A stretch of DNA of 64,000 nucleotides from an uncultured Prochlorococcus sp. (GCA_902590355.1 CACIWI010000001.1:65723-129722), one strand, 5' to 3'; counted from the stretch's first letter, positions 1 to 9,242 are shown. The notes: a model not told the origin generated them from the sequence alone. Program-made: numbers and translations.

Positions 1-65
1 TTGTTTTTAAAAGTTTAATTAAATTAAAATTTCACCTATGTTCTTCAATTGAAAAGTATTGAAAA

Positions 66-139
<74 letters not shown>

Positions 140-168
140 ATGGGAATATTGTAAGGCATTGGTTGTAC

Positions 169-651
169 TTAATTACCATTTTGAAAATTTATTTGTTTAT
201 GGGCCTCATAAATAGCAATTCCGCATGCTACAGAAAGGTTTAGGCTTCTAACACCTTTTTGATCATTGTTTCCAATCTGTATATTCGGCATAAATATTGA
301 TATTAAAAAGTCGCTTTTATCTATAATGGAATCGGGTAATCCTGAATCTTCTCTCCCAAATAGCAAAATATCATCTTGCTTAAATTTAAAATCCTTCAAA
401 TATAATCCATTTTTTTTACTAAAAGAAATTATTCTTTTTGTTGATTTTGACGCTAAAAATTTTTCAAAATTCTCATACTGATTAACAGTAACTAGAGGCC
501 AATAGTCTAATCCTGCTCTTTTTAAATATTTATCTTCTAGCTTAAAACCCAATGGCTCTATAAGATTTAAAGGTATATTAAATGCAGCACATGATCTGGC
601 AATATTACCAGTATTTTGTGGAATTCTAGGTTCAAAAAGAGCGACTTCCAA
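169..651 (-). CDS. trmL: tRNA (cytidine(34)-2'-O)-methyltransferase TrmL
   Basis: SPOUT-class methyltransferase that 2'-O-methylates the wobble base of certain tRNA-Leu species, using S-adenosylmethionine. The 160-residue length fits TrmL, which is a bare SpoU domain. Visible motifs are NTGNIARSC (13-21), LFGREDSGLP (97-106) and RSLNLSVA (135-142), which build the knotted cofactor site. It lies 2 nt downstream of cobU on the same strand and probably shares its transcript. The tRNA gene just beyond it is on the same strand. The substrate is inferred from family membership. Confidence 0.93.
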   Translation of the reverse strand: MEVALFEPRIPQNTGNIARSCAAFNIPLNLIEPLGFKLEDKYLKRAGLDYWPLVTVNQYENFEKFLASKSTKRIISFSKKNGLYLKDFKFKQDDILLFGREDSGLPDSIIDKSDFLISIFMPNIQIGNNDQKGVRSLNLSVACGIAIYEAHKQINFQNGN

Positions 652-653
652 TT

Positions 654-1214
654 TTAAGTAGGTATTTCAATACTTATTTCATCTATTTTAATTGCTCTGC
701 CGTTTATAGCCAGCCAATTATCTTTTGATATTTTGGTTATTCTCTTTTGAAGTTCGCCTATTCTTTCAATATAAGTATTACCAATTTTATATTCAGAGAC
801 AAGACTCCAACCTACTTGTTCTCCAACAATTATTGTTATGCTTTTTCTTCTAATTAAGAGACTTATAAGAGAATTGATTTTTGTTGACCATTCATTTTGT
901 TCCTTTCCAATACTTTTCATAACGAATCCTCCAATCGAATCTATTAATAATGGACCTTCTTCTAGCCTTAAAGTATTTATTAGATCTGTAGTTTCTATTA
1001 GTTTCCAATCTTTTGGCCTTCTTTTCCGATGTAAATTAATTTTATTTTGCCATTCTTTATCATCCAAATTGTTTTCAGATAAAGCAACATATGACAACTT
1101 TTTTACCCTCTTTGCCAGATACTCTGCGAATTCACTTTTGCCACTCTTGGTCCCACCTGTAATAAAAACTATATGAGATGAATATTCATTAATACTTAAT
1201 GCATTGGCATTCAT
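654..1214 (-). CDS. cobU: Adenosylcobinamide kinase / adenosylcobinamide-phosphate guanylyltransferase
   Basis: Bifunctional enzyme of nucleotide-loop assembly in cobalamin synthesis: it phosphorylates adenosylcobinamide and then transfers GMP to it. At 186 residues it has the normal CobU length. A P-loop GGTKSGKS sits at residues 20-27. The segment around His62 (INLHRKRRPKDW) matches the region holding the guanylylated histidine of CobU. The gene is 10 nt downstream of a small membrane-protein gene and 2 nt upstream of trmL, all on the minus strand. With cobN and B12-dependent metH in this window, it supports a complete cobalamin economy. Confidence 0.93.
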   Translation of the reverse strand: MNANALSINEYSSHIVFITGGTKSGKSEFAEYLAKRVKKLSYVALSENNLDDKEWQNKINLHRKRRPKDWKLIETTDLINTLRLEEGPLLIDSIGGFVMKSIGKEQNEWSTKINSLISLLIRRKSITIIVGEQVGWSLVSEYKIGNTYIERIGELQKRITKISKDNWLAINGRAIKIDEISIEIPT

Positions 1215-1224
1215 AAATTCTCTA

Positions 1225-1536
1225 TTATTTAGAGAAATACCACCATGTTGCTAAAGGAATAATTGTGGCAGCAATTAACAAACCTATAACTATATAAGTA
1301 GCAGTTGAACTTTCAGTATCTTTTGATCTCATAGTGTTAAAATTTGGATCCACTACAGGGTTGTCGATAGATGATGGCTGACTTTTTTCGTAATTTATGA
1401 CAGTCTTCTGTTGAGTAATAGCAAAATATTTATTTATGCTACTAATTTCATTTGCGTATGTATTCGAAGGGATAAGAATAAAAATAAAGCTAGTAAAGAT
1501 AAGGGAAAATATATATTTATTGATGTTTAGGTTCAT
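1225..1536 (-). CDS. Small exported or membrane-anchored protein, unknown function
   Basis: I do not recognise this 103-residue protein. It begins with a hydrophobic stretch (about residues 8-28) ending in a plausible signal-peptidase site near TYA-NE. A polar middle follows (about 29-78, rich in Ser, Asn, Thr), then a second hydrophobic segment (about 81-99, ending in WWYF) and a single final Lys. The layout suggests a lumenal or periplasmic middle with a C-terminal membrane anchor. It is the first gene of the minus-strand run leading into cobU and trmL, and is divergent from the CCB-type gene. No enzymatic motif is visible. Confidence 0.7.
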   Translation of the reverse strand: MNLNINKYIFSLIFTSFIFILIPSNTYANEISSINKYFAITQQKTVINYEKSQPSSIDNPVVDPNFNTMRSKDTESSTATYIVIGLLIAATIIPLATWWYFSK

Positions 1537-1567
1537 TTTTAAAGGTTTTGGTTAATTATATATTAAA

Positions 1568-1579
1568 AACCATATGGTT
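1568..1579. promoter_or_regulatory. 12-bp perfect palindrome in a divergent promoter region
   Basis: AACCATATGGTT is a perfect palindrome in the 111-bp spacer between two divergent genes. It is the most GC-rich patch of an otherwise nearly pure A/T spacer. The position suits an operator, but only one copy was found and no regulator is known, so the role is inferred. Confidence 0.3.
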
Positions 1580-1647
1580 GAGTAATATTAAATGTACTAA
1601 ACAATATAATATTTGCATAATTTAATTAGAAATAACATATTTAGAAT

Positions 1648-2274
1648 ATGGGATTCAATGGGAAAACATTAATATTAGTCGGTGCAATACTCTTTATTTT
1701 TCAGATAGCAAATTTCATTTCAATAAAAACAATTACTCCTGAGCTTGAAAGAGCACAAGTGTTAGCTTCAATAGCTTCATTATTAATTATTTTGATAGGT
1801 TTTTTATTTAAACAATTCGAACCATTAGCTGGTGAGAAGGCTGCTTTAAAAGGAGAAAATAAGTTTCTCTTCGATAGAAACATGCCTAATGAAGTTATTG
1901 AAGAACTTGCATGGGGTTCTGAAGCGATATTAACTTCTACAGCAGCAGCAACAATATTAATCCACAATGATGGCGTTAATATATTGAGAAGAGGAATTAC
2001 TTCAAGTAAAAACTTTAAACCAGGAGATACTTGTCTGAGATCAATAAAAGATATGAAGTTAATTTCATTAGCAAACACTAAATTTTATCCAGGAAGAGAT
2101 GAATTTATAGATTTTTGTCCAGATATACCATCTATTTTAATTGTGCCAATAAATAATAAGGCTTTTATATTGATAGGAGGTTGGAGCGCTAAATGTTTTA
2201 CTAAGTCTGATGAAAAATGGATAAATAATTGGTCTAAAAAAATTAATAATATTTTTCTAAATAAAAATATTTAA
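1648..2274 (+). CDS. CCB2/CCB4-like cofactor assembly of complex C subunit B
   Basis: Likely factor for covalent attachment of haem c' to cytochrome b6, in the thylakoid or its assembly site. The 208-residue protein has two N-terminal membrane segments (about 7-27 and 37-55). A soluble domain follows, with the pattern FEPLAGEKAALKGE and then LAWGSEAILTSTAAATILI, which I associate with the cyanobacterial CCB/DUF2930 family. The last 4 bp overlap the convergent lptC gene. Assignment rests on remembered family pattern, not on a search. Confidence 0.72.
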   Translation: MGFNGKTLILVGAILFIFQIANFISIKTITPELERAQVLASIASLLIILIGFLFKQFEPLAGEKAALKGENKFLFDRNMPNEVIEELAWGSEAILTSTAAATILIHNDGVNILRRGITSSKNFKPGDTCLRSIKDMKLISLANTKFYPGRDEFIDFCPDIPSILIVPINNKAFILIGGWSAKCFTKSDEKWINNWSKKINNIFLNKNI

Positions 2275-2894
2275 AAATTTATTATTGAACGAACTCTTTT
2301 ATCATTTGATCCAAAGCTTAAAGATTTCGTTTTAATATTGTAATAAGCATTTTCTGCTTTAGTTTCAGATTTATTATTGTCTTTTTCGTCTTTAATTACA
2401 TATTTTACTGGATTAAAAAATTCAATTATGTCATCTTTGCTCAACTTGGCTTTTGCAGAATTTAGTATCATTTCGTCATTCTCAAATCTTACATTTCCTT
2501 TTAATAAATAGTCATTTTCTTCTATTTCCCAAATAAAGATGTCTCCTTCAAGGACATCCTTATTTTGCCTAACTGTTTTTAATTTTACATTTCCTTTTAA
2601 TTTAAGAAGTTTATTATTATCAGATAATGAGGATTCATCTGATTCGACGAAATACTTTATTTCTTTACCTTTAAAAAGGTTAATATACGTTTTTTTTAAT
2701 TGGAATTTATGTTCAATATTATTGTAGGTTGAATAAGGACTGGTTATAGAATAAATTTTATCTCCATTTTGAGAGAAAATATTCATATCTAGACTTTCTA
2801 TTTTTTGTGTTACTTTATTTTCTTCAATAACATTTGGGGCACAACCAAGCATAAAAAATGGAAGGGAAATAATTAATCTATAAATGTTGCTCAT
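2271..2894 (-). CDS. lptC: LptC-like lipopolysaccharide export periplasmic protein
   Basis: Probable inner-membrane-anchored bridge of the Lpt machinery that moves LPS to the outer membrane. The N-terminus is short and hydrophobic and ends in MLGC (Cys18), which could act as a lipobox although Met at -3 is not ideal. The rest is beta-rich with repeating 'LKGNVKLKT', 'LKGNVRFEND' and 'AENAYYN' patterns, as in the LptA/LptC jellyroll. At 207 residues it is close to the family size. Its first 17 bases overlap the end of metG on the same strand, so the two are translationally linked. Confidence 0.78.
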   Translation of the reverse strand: MSNIYRLIISLPFFMLGCAPNVIEENKVTQKIESLDMNIFSQNGDKIYSITSPYSTYNNIEHKFQLKKTYINLFKGKEIKYFVESDESSLSDNNKLLKLKGNVKLKTVRQNKDVLEGDIFIWEIEENDYLLKGNVRFENDEMILNSAKAKLSKDDIIEFFNPVKYVIKDEKDNNKSETKAENAYYNIKTKSLSFGSNDKRVRSIINF

Positions 2895-4422
2895 ACTCCA
2901 GCTTATTTATGATTGGAGTGGGTTGAGGAAGACTTGAGTTACTAACTAGCAATCCCCAACTTAATTGTTTTTTCCAAGCAATTTTTTCATTGTAAATAGA
3001 ACCAAGTTGTTCATTAATTTTTGTAGATAATTCGGGCAATAAAGGTATTAATAATAACCCTATTATTCGTGTACTTTCTAAAACGTTATAAATAATTTCT
3101 TTAACTAGAGGTAGATTATCATTCTCTTTAATTAGCAGCCATGGCTGATTATCATTCAAATACAAATTTGTATTAATTGCTAGGTTAAGTACTTCATTAG
3201 CTGCTAAATCTAATTTGTAGTTATCAAAGTTATAAATATAGTTTTCAACTGCAATTTTGGCAAAATTCTCTAATTTATTTTCACTTAAAATTTTTCCATT
3301 ATTTGGCACTTTATTATCAAACCATTTTCTAGACATAGATGATGTTCTGTTTAATAAATTACCAATTGTATTAGCTAAGTCATTATTGATGATGTCAACA
3401 AATCTTTTATCTTGAAAATCTCCATCATTTCCTAGTGATATGTCTTTAATGAGGTACCACCTTACAGGATCATTTCCATATTTTGTAAGCAATAAATCAG
3501 GATCGAGCACATTTCCTAAGCTTTTACCCATTTTTTGCCCCTCTCTTGTAAGAAACCCGTGCCCAAAAACCTTTTTAGGAACTTTCATTTTGGCAGAAAT
3601 GAGCATTGCAGGCCAATATACAGCATGGAATCTCAGAATATCCTTACCAATTAAATGAACATCAGCTGGCCATCCTCCATTAATTGATTTTTCCAATGAA
3701 TGTTCTTTCGAATCAGAACTAATGGCACTTACATATCCAAGTAAAGCATCAAACCACACATAAAAGGTATGGTTATCGTAGCCAGGGACAGGAATTCCCC
3801 ATGTAACATTTGTTCTTGAAATTGAAAAATCCTTTAAACCTCTAGAAACAAAATTTATAATTTCATTCTTTCTTTCTATTGGCTCTATAAAAGAAGGCTC
3901 GTTGATTATTTTCTCGATTTCTTTTTGATATTTTGAAAGCCTAAAAAAGAGATTCTCTTCATTTTTCCATTCTAGATTTTTTTGATGTATTGGACACTTG
4001 TATGTTGATGAGTTTTCTGGATTATCTTTAAATTCTTCACAACCAACACAATACCAACCTTTTTGAACTCCCATATAGATATCATCTGATGCTTTTACTC
4101 TTTCATAAAATTCATTAACAACAAATTCATGATTTTTTGAGCTTGTTCTTATAAATTTGTCAAAGGATATGTTCCAATCTTTCCAATTATTATTAAAGAC
4201 TTCTGAGATTTCATCACAATGTGATTTTGGTTCAATACCCTTTTCATTAGCTGTTCTTTGTATTTTTAAACCATGTTCATCAACACCAGTAATGAAAATA
4301 ACATCTTCACCTGCAAGTCTTTTATACCTAGCTATTGAGTCACAAATTATTGTTGTATATACACTTCCTAAATGAGGTTTATCATTAACATAGTATAAAG
4401 GTGTAGTAATGACAAAAGTCAT
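2878..4422 (-). CDS. metG: Methionyl-tRNA synthetase
   Basis: Class I synthetase that charges tRNA-Met. At 514 residues it is the short form without a C-terminal dimerisation domain. The HIGH-type signature is HLGS (17-20) and the KMSKS loop reads KMGKS (297-301). A zinc knuckle is formed by Cys125, Cys128, Cys143 and probably His146. The KMGKS variant keeps both lysines and the final serine, so activity is expected. It lies between the RNB nuclease gene (68-nt gap) and lptC (17-bp overlap) in a minus-strand run. Confidence 0.97.
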   Translation of the reverse strand: MTFVITTPLYYVNDKPHLGSVYTTIICDSIARYKRLAGEDVIFITGVDEHGLKIQRTANEKGIEPKSHCDEISEVFNNNWKDWNISFDKFIRTSSKNHEFVVNEFYERVKASDDIYMGVQKGWYCVGCEEFKDNPENSSTYKCPIHQKNLEWKNEENLFFRLSKYQKEIEKIINEPSFIEPIERKNEIINFVSRGLKDFSISRTNVTWGIPVPGYDNHTFYVWFDALLGYVSAISSDSKEHSLEKSINGGWPADVHLIGKDILRFHAVYWPAMLISAKMKVPKKVFGHGFLTREGQKMGKSLGNVLDPDLLLTKYGNDPVRWYLIKDISLGNDGDFQDKRFVDIINNDLANTIGNLLNRTSSMSRKWFDNKVPNNGKILSENKLENFAKIAVENYIYNFDNYKLDLAANEVLNLAINTNLYLNDNQPWLLIKENDNLPLVKEIIYNVLESTRIIGLLLIPLLPELSTKINEQLGSIYNEKIAWKKQLSWGLLVSNSSLPQPTPIINKLEYEQHL

Positions 4423-4490
4423 AAAGCTTTTTTATTAATACTAACAGATATTTTTTAAGCTAATAACAACCTATTATATTTATTATCTTA

Positions 4491-5675
4491 TTAATAAATA
4501 AATTCTAAAAGATTACTATCATTTATAATATATTTAACTTTATATGTTTTATTACTATATATTTCTATTGATACAAAAAGAGTAATAAGTATTTCTAGTG
4601 AATAATCTGGAAAATAAACCAAAGCAATATTTTTTTTATGATTAATCCACTTAACGAATATTATTTTATAAAAGGTTTTTTTTTCATTCTTAAAAAATAA
4701 AGTTAAATACTTAAATTTATCATTTTTAACTATATTATTATTTTCTGATTGTCTATTTTTTGAATAATCAATAATCTTAGAGACTGAATCTTTACTTAGA
4801 ATTTCGTAATTATTAATTTTGTTATAGACTTGCCTTTGTATAATTAAATCAAGATATCTTCTTAATGGTGATGTACATTGTACATACATTTTAAGGCCTA
4901 ATGATTCATGTAATCCTGGCTTAGTAGTTATGTAACTTCTTCCCATATATTGTTTTAATATTATATATTTAATTTCACTATCATTGTATCTATTAAGTAT
5001 TTCAGTTGGATTACAGTTTATTTTTTGAGTCCTAAATGCAGCCGCTAAATCATATTTATCTATAAATAAACTTGTTACATAGCCCATTAATATCATTGAT
5101 TCTGCAACTATAATTTGTGATATTGTTTTCTCTGATTTGGTTAGTATAATTTTTTCCTCATATAATTTAATTTTATTATTAGGACTTTCAAAAATAATTG
5201 CTCCTTGTTTCTTTCTGAATGTAATACTTTTTTCTAATAAATTTCTAATCTCAATTAATTCTATTTCTTCTTTAGGTTCTATTTCTAATATTTCATTTGC
5301 ATCTTCATATGTTAATTGATATTTTGGTTTTATTATTGCTTCAGTTATTTCATATTTATTTATTGATCCATCGTCATTGAATTCTATTGCTGCACTAATA
5401 GTTACTGAAACTTTATTTTGTGCTAGGTTTGCCTTTTCAAGAATATCCTTAGGGAGCATTGGGACATATTGATCAATTAAATATAAACTGCTATTTCTCT
5501 TCCTTGCATTTAAATCAATATTAGAGTCATGCAAAAAGAGTTTGCATGGATTACTAATATGTATCCATAAATTTTTTTTATTTCCTTCTTTTATTTCCAA
5601 TGAAATGGCGTCATCAACCTCATGTGGATCATCAGAGTCAATAATATATGTTTTTAAATTAGTTAAATCTTTCAA
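4491..5675 (-). CDS. Short RNB-domain ribonuclease (RNase II family)
   Basis: Predicted 3'-to-5' exoribonuclease. The RNB catalytic Asp cluster is at residues 13-22 (IIDSDDPHEVDD: Asp13, Asp21, Asp22), and the Arg-rich motif SPLRRYLDLIIQRQ lies further on. At 394 residues it is far shorter than RNase II or RNase R (about 640-810) because it starts at the RNB domain with no N-terminal cold-shock domains. The C-terminal 70-80 residues may be a degenerate S1 domain. It sits downstream of rpmG and rpsR. The start ATG is right against the first catalytic motif. Confidence 0.85.
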   Translation of the reverse strand: MKDLTNLKTYIIDSDDPHEVDDAISLEIKEGNKKNLWIHISNPCKLFLHDSNIDLNARKRNSSLYLIDQYVPMLPKDILEKANLAQNKVSVTISAAIEFNDDGSINKYEITEAIIKPKYQLTYEDANEILEIEPKEEIELIEIRNLLEKSITFRKKQGAIIFESPNNKIKLYEEKIILTKSEKTISQIIVAESMILMGYVTSLFIDKYDLAAAFRTQKINCNPTEILNRYNDSEIKYIILKQYMGRSYITTKPGLHESLGLKMYVQCTSPLRRYLDLIIQRQVYNKINNYEILSKDSVSKIIDYSKNRQSENNNIVKNDKFKYLTLFFKNEKKTFYKIIFVKWINHKKNIALVYFPDYSLEILITLFVSIEIYSNKTYKVKYIINDSNLLEFIY

Positions 5676-5720
5676 ATATTTGAAATATTAATTATAGTGC
5701 TAACTATATTCAATATGAAA

Positions 5721-5942
5721 TTATCCTTCAGGATTTACGAAGGGTAAAAGAGCTACAATTCTGGCTCTTTTTACAGCTAATGTAAGATCTCTTTGTTGCT
5801 TAGAGGTTAGACCTGTCATCCTTCTTGGTAGAATTTTGCCCCTCTCAGTTATGAATTTTTTTAGTAGTTCTACATCCTTATAGTCAATAGGATCTCCAGG
5901 TTTGATAGGTGATAATTGTTTTTTAAAAATTGAATTAGGCAT
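5721..5942 (-). CDS. rpsR: 30S ribosomal protein S18
   Basis: Small-subunit protein of the platform. All 73 residues align with the bacterial S18 pattern: [18 protein letters not shown], then [15 protein letters not shown] and [11 protein letters not shown] near the end. It is co-directional with rpmG (22-nt gap), the same rpl33-rps18 pairing seen in plastid genomes. An RNB nuclease gene follows 45 nt downstream. Confidence 0.98.
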   Translation of the reverse strand: MPNSIFKKQLSPIKPGDPIDYKDVELLKKFITERGKILPRRMTGLTSKQQRDLTLAVKRARIVALLPFVNPEG

Positions 5943-5964
5943 GATTTAATTTGATTTGATTTGA

Positions 5965-6159
5965 TTACTTTATCTCTTTGTGAATTGTCATTCTGTTTAA
6001 ATGAGGATTAAACTTTTTTAGTTCTAATCTTTCAGTTGTATTTCTACGATTCTTTTCAGTAGTATATCTTGAGACACCATTCGATCTCCTAGGATCTGTG
6101 CTTGTCCTAGCTTCAGTACATTCTAGGGTCACTACAACTCTTGTCCCTTTTTTGGCCAT
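5965..6159 (-). CDS. rpmG: 50S ribosomal protein L33
   Basis: Large-subunit protein of 64 residues starting [10 protein letters not shown] and carrying [15 protein letters not shown] and [14 protein letters not shown]. The reading frame is open for 22 more codons upstream (to 6225), but that leader has no L33 similarity, so the internal ATG at 6159 is chosen. It is divergent from pheT and leads the rpmG-rpsR-RNB nuclease run. Three TTTGA repeats lie just beyond its stop. Confidence 0.96.
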   Translation of the reverse strand: MAKKGTRVVVTLECTEARTSTDPRRSNGVSRYTTEKNRRNTTERLELKKFNPHLNRMTIHKEIK

Positions 6160-6261
6160 TTTGATTAATACTTTATTGTATAATTTTCTATTGTACATCT
6201 TCAACAAACTTTTTTGAAGATGCACTCATTTCTTTATATCATCATTGATTAAAAAATATAT

Positions 6262-8706
6262 ATGAAAGTTTCTCAAAATTGGTTGAAAAATTTAGTGGAA
6301 ATTACTTCTACTCCTGAAGATCTCTCTGAGAAATTGTCTATTGGTGGATTTGAGGTTGAGTCATTAGAAGATTGTTCAGAAAATGTAAATGGTGTTGTTT
6401 TAGGTAAGGTATTATCTGTTTTAAAACACGAAGGATCTGATAAACTTTCAATTTGCCAAGTCGATATTGGTACTTCAAAGAATTTACAAATTATCTGTGG
6501 TGCGCGAAATATTAAACCAAATATTTATGTTTATGTTGCTACTGTCGGAGCGAAATTAAATGCAGTTGATTTAACTATTAAACGAAGTGAAATAAGAGGT
6601 GTAATGAGTGAAGGAATGATATGCTCTCTGCAGGAGCTTGGATTAGAAGACTCTAGCGAAGGCATAGAGATCATTGATGAAGAATTAGCCTTAAAACATG
6701 AATTGGGTACTCCAGGGTCTGACTTGCTTCAATTAAATGACTATATATACGATTTAGCCATTACAGCTAATAGACCCGACGGAATGTCTGTTATAGGCAT
6801 AGCCCGCGAAATTTCTGCCCTTCTAGAATCCACATTAAATTTTCCAGAATTAAACCATAAATATAATATACATTTACTCAAGGGAATTAAACTTTGTCCA
6901 GAGGCTATAGAATCTAATTGCATATATACAATAAGCTGTGTTGATGGAGTAAATGGAGATAAATTATCCCCAAAATGGCTTAAAGACCGTATAGAAAAAT
7001 CAGGTATAAAATCGATAAATCTTCTAGTCGATTTGACAAACTATATTCTTTTAGAACAAGGGCAACCCTTGCATGCGTTTGATAAAGAAAAACTATCTAA
7101 CTTAATTGGAAAGGAAGTTTCTCCAGAAGACTTTTCTGTACGAAAAGCAAAGGATAACGAAACCCTTGTTTGTTTAGATGGTAAAAAATATGAATTAAAT
7201 GAAAATATTACCGTAGTTACTTGTTGCGATAAACCTGTTGCTATTGCTGGGGTAATAGGTGGTTTAGAAACTGCTGTAAGCAATACTACATCTTCTATTT
7301 ACCTTGAAGGCGCTGTTTTTAATCCAGTTACTATAAGAAAATCTTCAAAGGCGGTTGGCATAAGAACAGAATCTAGCAGTAGGTATGAAAAAGGGATTTC
7401 ATCAAAAAATACAATAAATTCAGTAACAAGGGCAATAAATCTTTTAGAAGAATATTTTTCTATTAATTCACCAATCATCAATACTTCGAATTTAAAGAGA
7501 AATGAGGATATACTTATTAAACTACGGAGAAATCGAATACATAAAATTCTTGGTCCATTAATAATTAACGATCAATTTGATAAAAGAAATTTATCTGATA
7601 CTGAAATAGTTGATAAATTAACACTCATAGGTTGTACTTTAAAGAATAAAGAATATGGCTGGGATGTAGCAGTAATTCCTAATAGATCTCATGATTTAAT
7701 AAGAGAAATAGATTTAATTGAAGAAATTGCGAGATTAATAGGGTATGACAGATTCGACTTAAACCTTCCTAATCCAATTAAGCCAGGAAAATTGTCATCA
7801 GAACAGTTGGCATTGAGAAAAGTAAAAAATGGTTTCACAGAAAATGGTTTTAACGAGGTATTAAGCTACTCTCTTGTTCCTGAAGATAATGAAAAACTTA
7901 TAAAGATTTCTAATCCTTTGTTATTAGAAACTAGTTGCCTAAGAGATAATATCTGGAAAGAACATTTGGAGATAGTAAACCGTAATATAAAAGCAGGACA
8001 AACAAGTTGTTATATATTTGAAATTGGAAATATATTTATAAAGAAAGCTGAGTTCATTCAAGAAGAAGTCTTGAATGGTGCGATTTATGGAAATAGAAAA
8101 TTTGGAAAATGGATAAATTCTTCTAAGGATAACGATCTTAATTATTACCAAGCCAGAGGAAAGTTAAAGGAGTCTTTATCATCTTTGAATATAAAAATTG
8201 AGGATAAACCAACTGATTCAATTGATTTTCTTCATCCAGGAAGAACAGCGAAATTAGTTATTGAAGGGAAGGATGCAGGTTATTTTGGCGAAATACATCC
8301 CAAACTAATATCAGAAAAGAAGTCATTAAAAAAAGTTTATATTTTTAGTATAAAAGTCTCTAACCTCCTGGGAGCTAGTACAAGAAAAAATAAATGGATT
8401 CCAATTTATAAGCAATACCCAATTGTTCCGAAAATGGAAAGGGATATAAATTTTGTTTTTAGTAAGAAATTTTTAATTAACGAAATAACATCACAGATAA
8501 GAAAAACAGGAAAAAATCTTTTAGAGGATGTTAATTTAATTGATGTTTTTGAAGATGCTAAATTTGGAGATGATCATATAAGCTATACATTTAGATTATC
8601 TTATAGAGATAAAGATAAAACATTACTGGACTCTGATATTACTTCAATACATTCAAATATAATTTCTAATGTTGAAAAATGTTTTAATACAAAATTGAGG
8701 AACTAG
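6262..8706 (+). CDS. pheT: Phenylalanyl-tRNA synthetase beta subunit
   Basis: Large subunit of the alpha2-beta2 enzyme that charges tRNA-Phe. The 814 residues show the full bacterial domain order: N-terminal MKVSQNWLK start, EMAP-like tRNA-binding domain (about 40-150), B3/B4 editing domain (about 210-390), B5 domain, a class-II-like catalytic fold, and a C-terminal anticodon-binding FDX-ACB domain (KQYPIVPKMERDINFVF to the end). The alpha subunit gene is not in this window. The first 47-bp dyad element begins 12 nt after its stop. Confidence 0.97.
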   Translation: MKVSQNWLKNLVEITSTPEDLSEKLSIGGFEVESLEDCSENVNGVVLGKVLSVLKHEGSDKLSICQVDIGTSKNLQIICGARNIKPNIYVYVATVGAKLNAVDLTIKRSEIRGVMSEGMICSLQELGLEDSSEGIEIIDEELALKHELGTPGSDLLQLNDYIYDLAITANRPDGMSVIGIAREISALLESTLNFPELNHKYNIHLLKGIKLCPEAIESNCIYTISCVDGVNGDKLSPKWLKDRIEKSGIKSINLLVDLTNYILLEQGQPLHAFDKEKLSNLIGKEVSPEDFSVRKAKDNETLVCLDGKKYELNENITVVTCCDKPVAIAGVIGGLETAVSNTTSSIYLEGAVFNPVTIRKSSKAVGIRTESSSRYEKGISSKNTINSVTRAINLLEEYFSINSPIINTSNLKRNEDILIKLRRNRIHKILGPLIINDQFDKRNLSDTEIVDKLTLIGCTLKNKEYGWDVAVIPNRSHDLIREIDLIEEIARLIGYDRFDLNLPNPIKPGKLSSEQLALRKVKNGFTENGFNEVLSYSLVPEDNEKLIKISNPLLLETSCLRDNIWKEHLEIVNRNIKAGQTSCYIFEIGNIFIKKAEFIQEEVLNGAIYGNRKFGKWINSSKDNDLNYYQARGKLKESLSSLNIKIEDKPTDSIDFLHPGRTAKLVIEGKDAGYFGEIHPKLISEKKSLKKVYIFSIKVSNLLGASTRKNKWIPIYKQYPIVPKMERDINFVFSKKFLINEITSQIRKTGKNLLEDVNLIDVFEDAKFGDDHISYTFRLSYRDKDKTLLDSDITSIHSNIISNVEKCFNTKLRN

Positions 8707-8718
8707 ATGTATAGCTAA

Positions 8719-8765
8719 TCTTATAAGAGACTATAAATTAGTCTAGTTAATAGTCTAATATAAGA
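8719..8765. repeat. 47-bp dyad element, copy 1
   Basis: First of three equal-length copies. The left arm reads TCTTATAAGAGACTA and the right arm TAGTCTAATATAAGA; they are inverted repeats of each other with two mismatches in 15. A further TAGTCT lies in the middle. Each end is itself palindromic or nearly so (TCTTATAAGA is perfect). It begins 12 nt after the pheT stop and ends about 46 nt before the 82-codon gene. The copies share length and layout rather than exact sequence, which suggests selection on structure. Confidence 0.8.
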
Positions 8766-8811
8766 TAAATAATAATCCTACTAAACTAAATAATGTTGTA
8801 TTATAAATACC

Positions 8812-9060
8812 ATGATAAATCTGCTATCTTTATTACTATCTTCAGTGATGTGGGTACAAGTACCTCAATGGTCAGATGATTGGTCAAAATGCGCTGTCGA
8901 TGTTCCTGACACATCTTGCCATTGGTACATAACTGCACCTGATAACACTTTTGGTAAAGGTTTTGATTGGGCCAGTGCTCCTTGGTTCGATGCCAACGGA
9001 TTAAGTGATGTTCCTAGTATTGATAAACAAACTGTTATTCAAAAGCTTCAAAGTAAGTAG
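8812..9060 (+). CDS. Trp-rich 82-residue protein, unknown function
   Basis: I do not recognise a family. The first 17 residues are hydrophobic (LLSLLLSSVMWV), possibly a short signal or membrane-associating segment. The rest has six Trp in all (14, 20, 24, 38, 53, 58), two Cys (27 and 36) that could pair, and Pro/Asp-rich turns such as VPDTSCHWYITAPD. Base composition is visibly richer in G+C than the flanks, which supports real coding. It lies alone between two 47-bp dyad elements, downstream of pheT. A secreted or envelope peptide is possible but unproven. Confidence 0.7.
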   Translation: MINLLSLLLSSVMWVQVPQWSDDWSKCAVDVPDTSCHWYITAPDNTFGKGFDWASAPWFDANGLSDVPSIDKQTVIQKLQSK

Positions 9061-9242
9061 TACTGTCTCTAAGGCAGTTCATATATGAAAAAAATGTTGT
9101 TATAGCAAGACTTTTAAGACAATAATAATTTCTTGGACTTAGAGAGGACATGTTTTACGAGATTATCTATTAATTTTTTTGTTTTTCGATCATTAGTAGT
9201 TTTGGTGTGACTTATCTAAATTATTTTGATATACCTTATTTA

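Noticed and set aside
2878..4422. KMGKS in MetG as a sign of inactivation
   Set aside because: Both lysines and the final serine are kept, and a glycine in place of the first serine is tolerated in related enzymes; all other motifs are intact.
5950..5964. Three tandem TTTGA repeats between rpmG and rpsR
   Set aside because: Short, low-complexity sequence in an AT-rich spacer; no evidence of function.
6160..6225. Upstream in-frame extension of rpmG
   Set aside because: The 22 extra residues have no L33 similarity, and the ATG at 6159 gives a standard L33 length.
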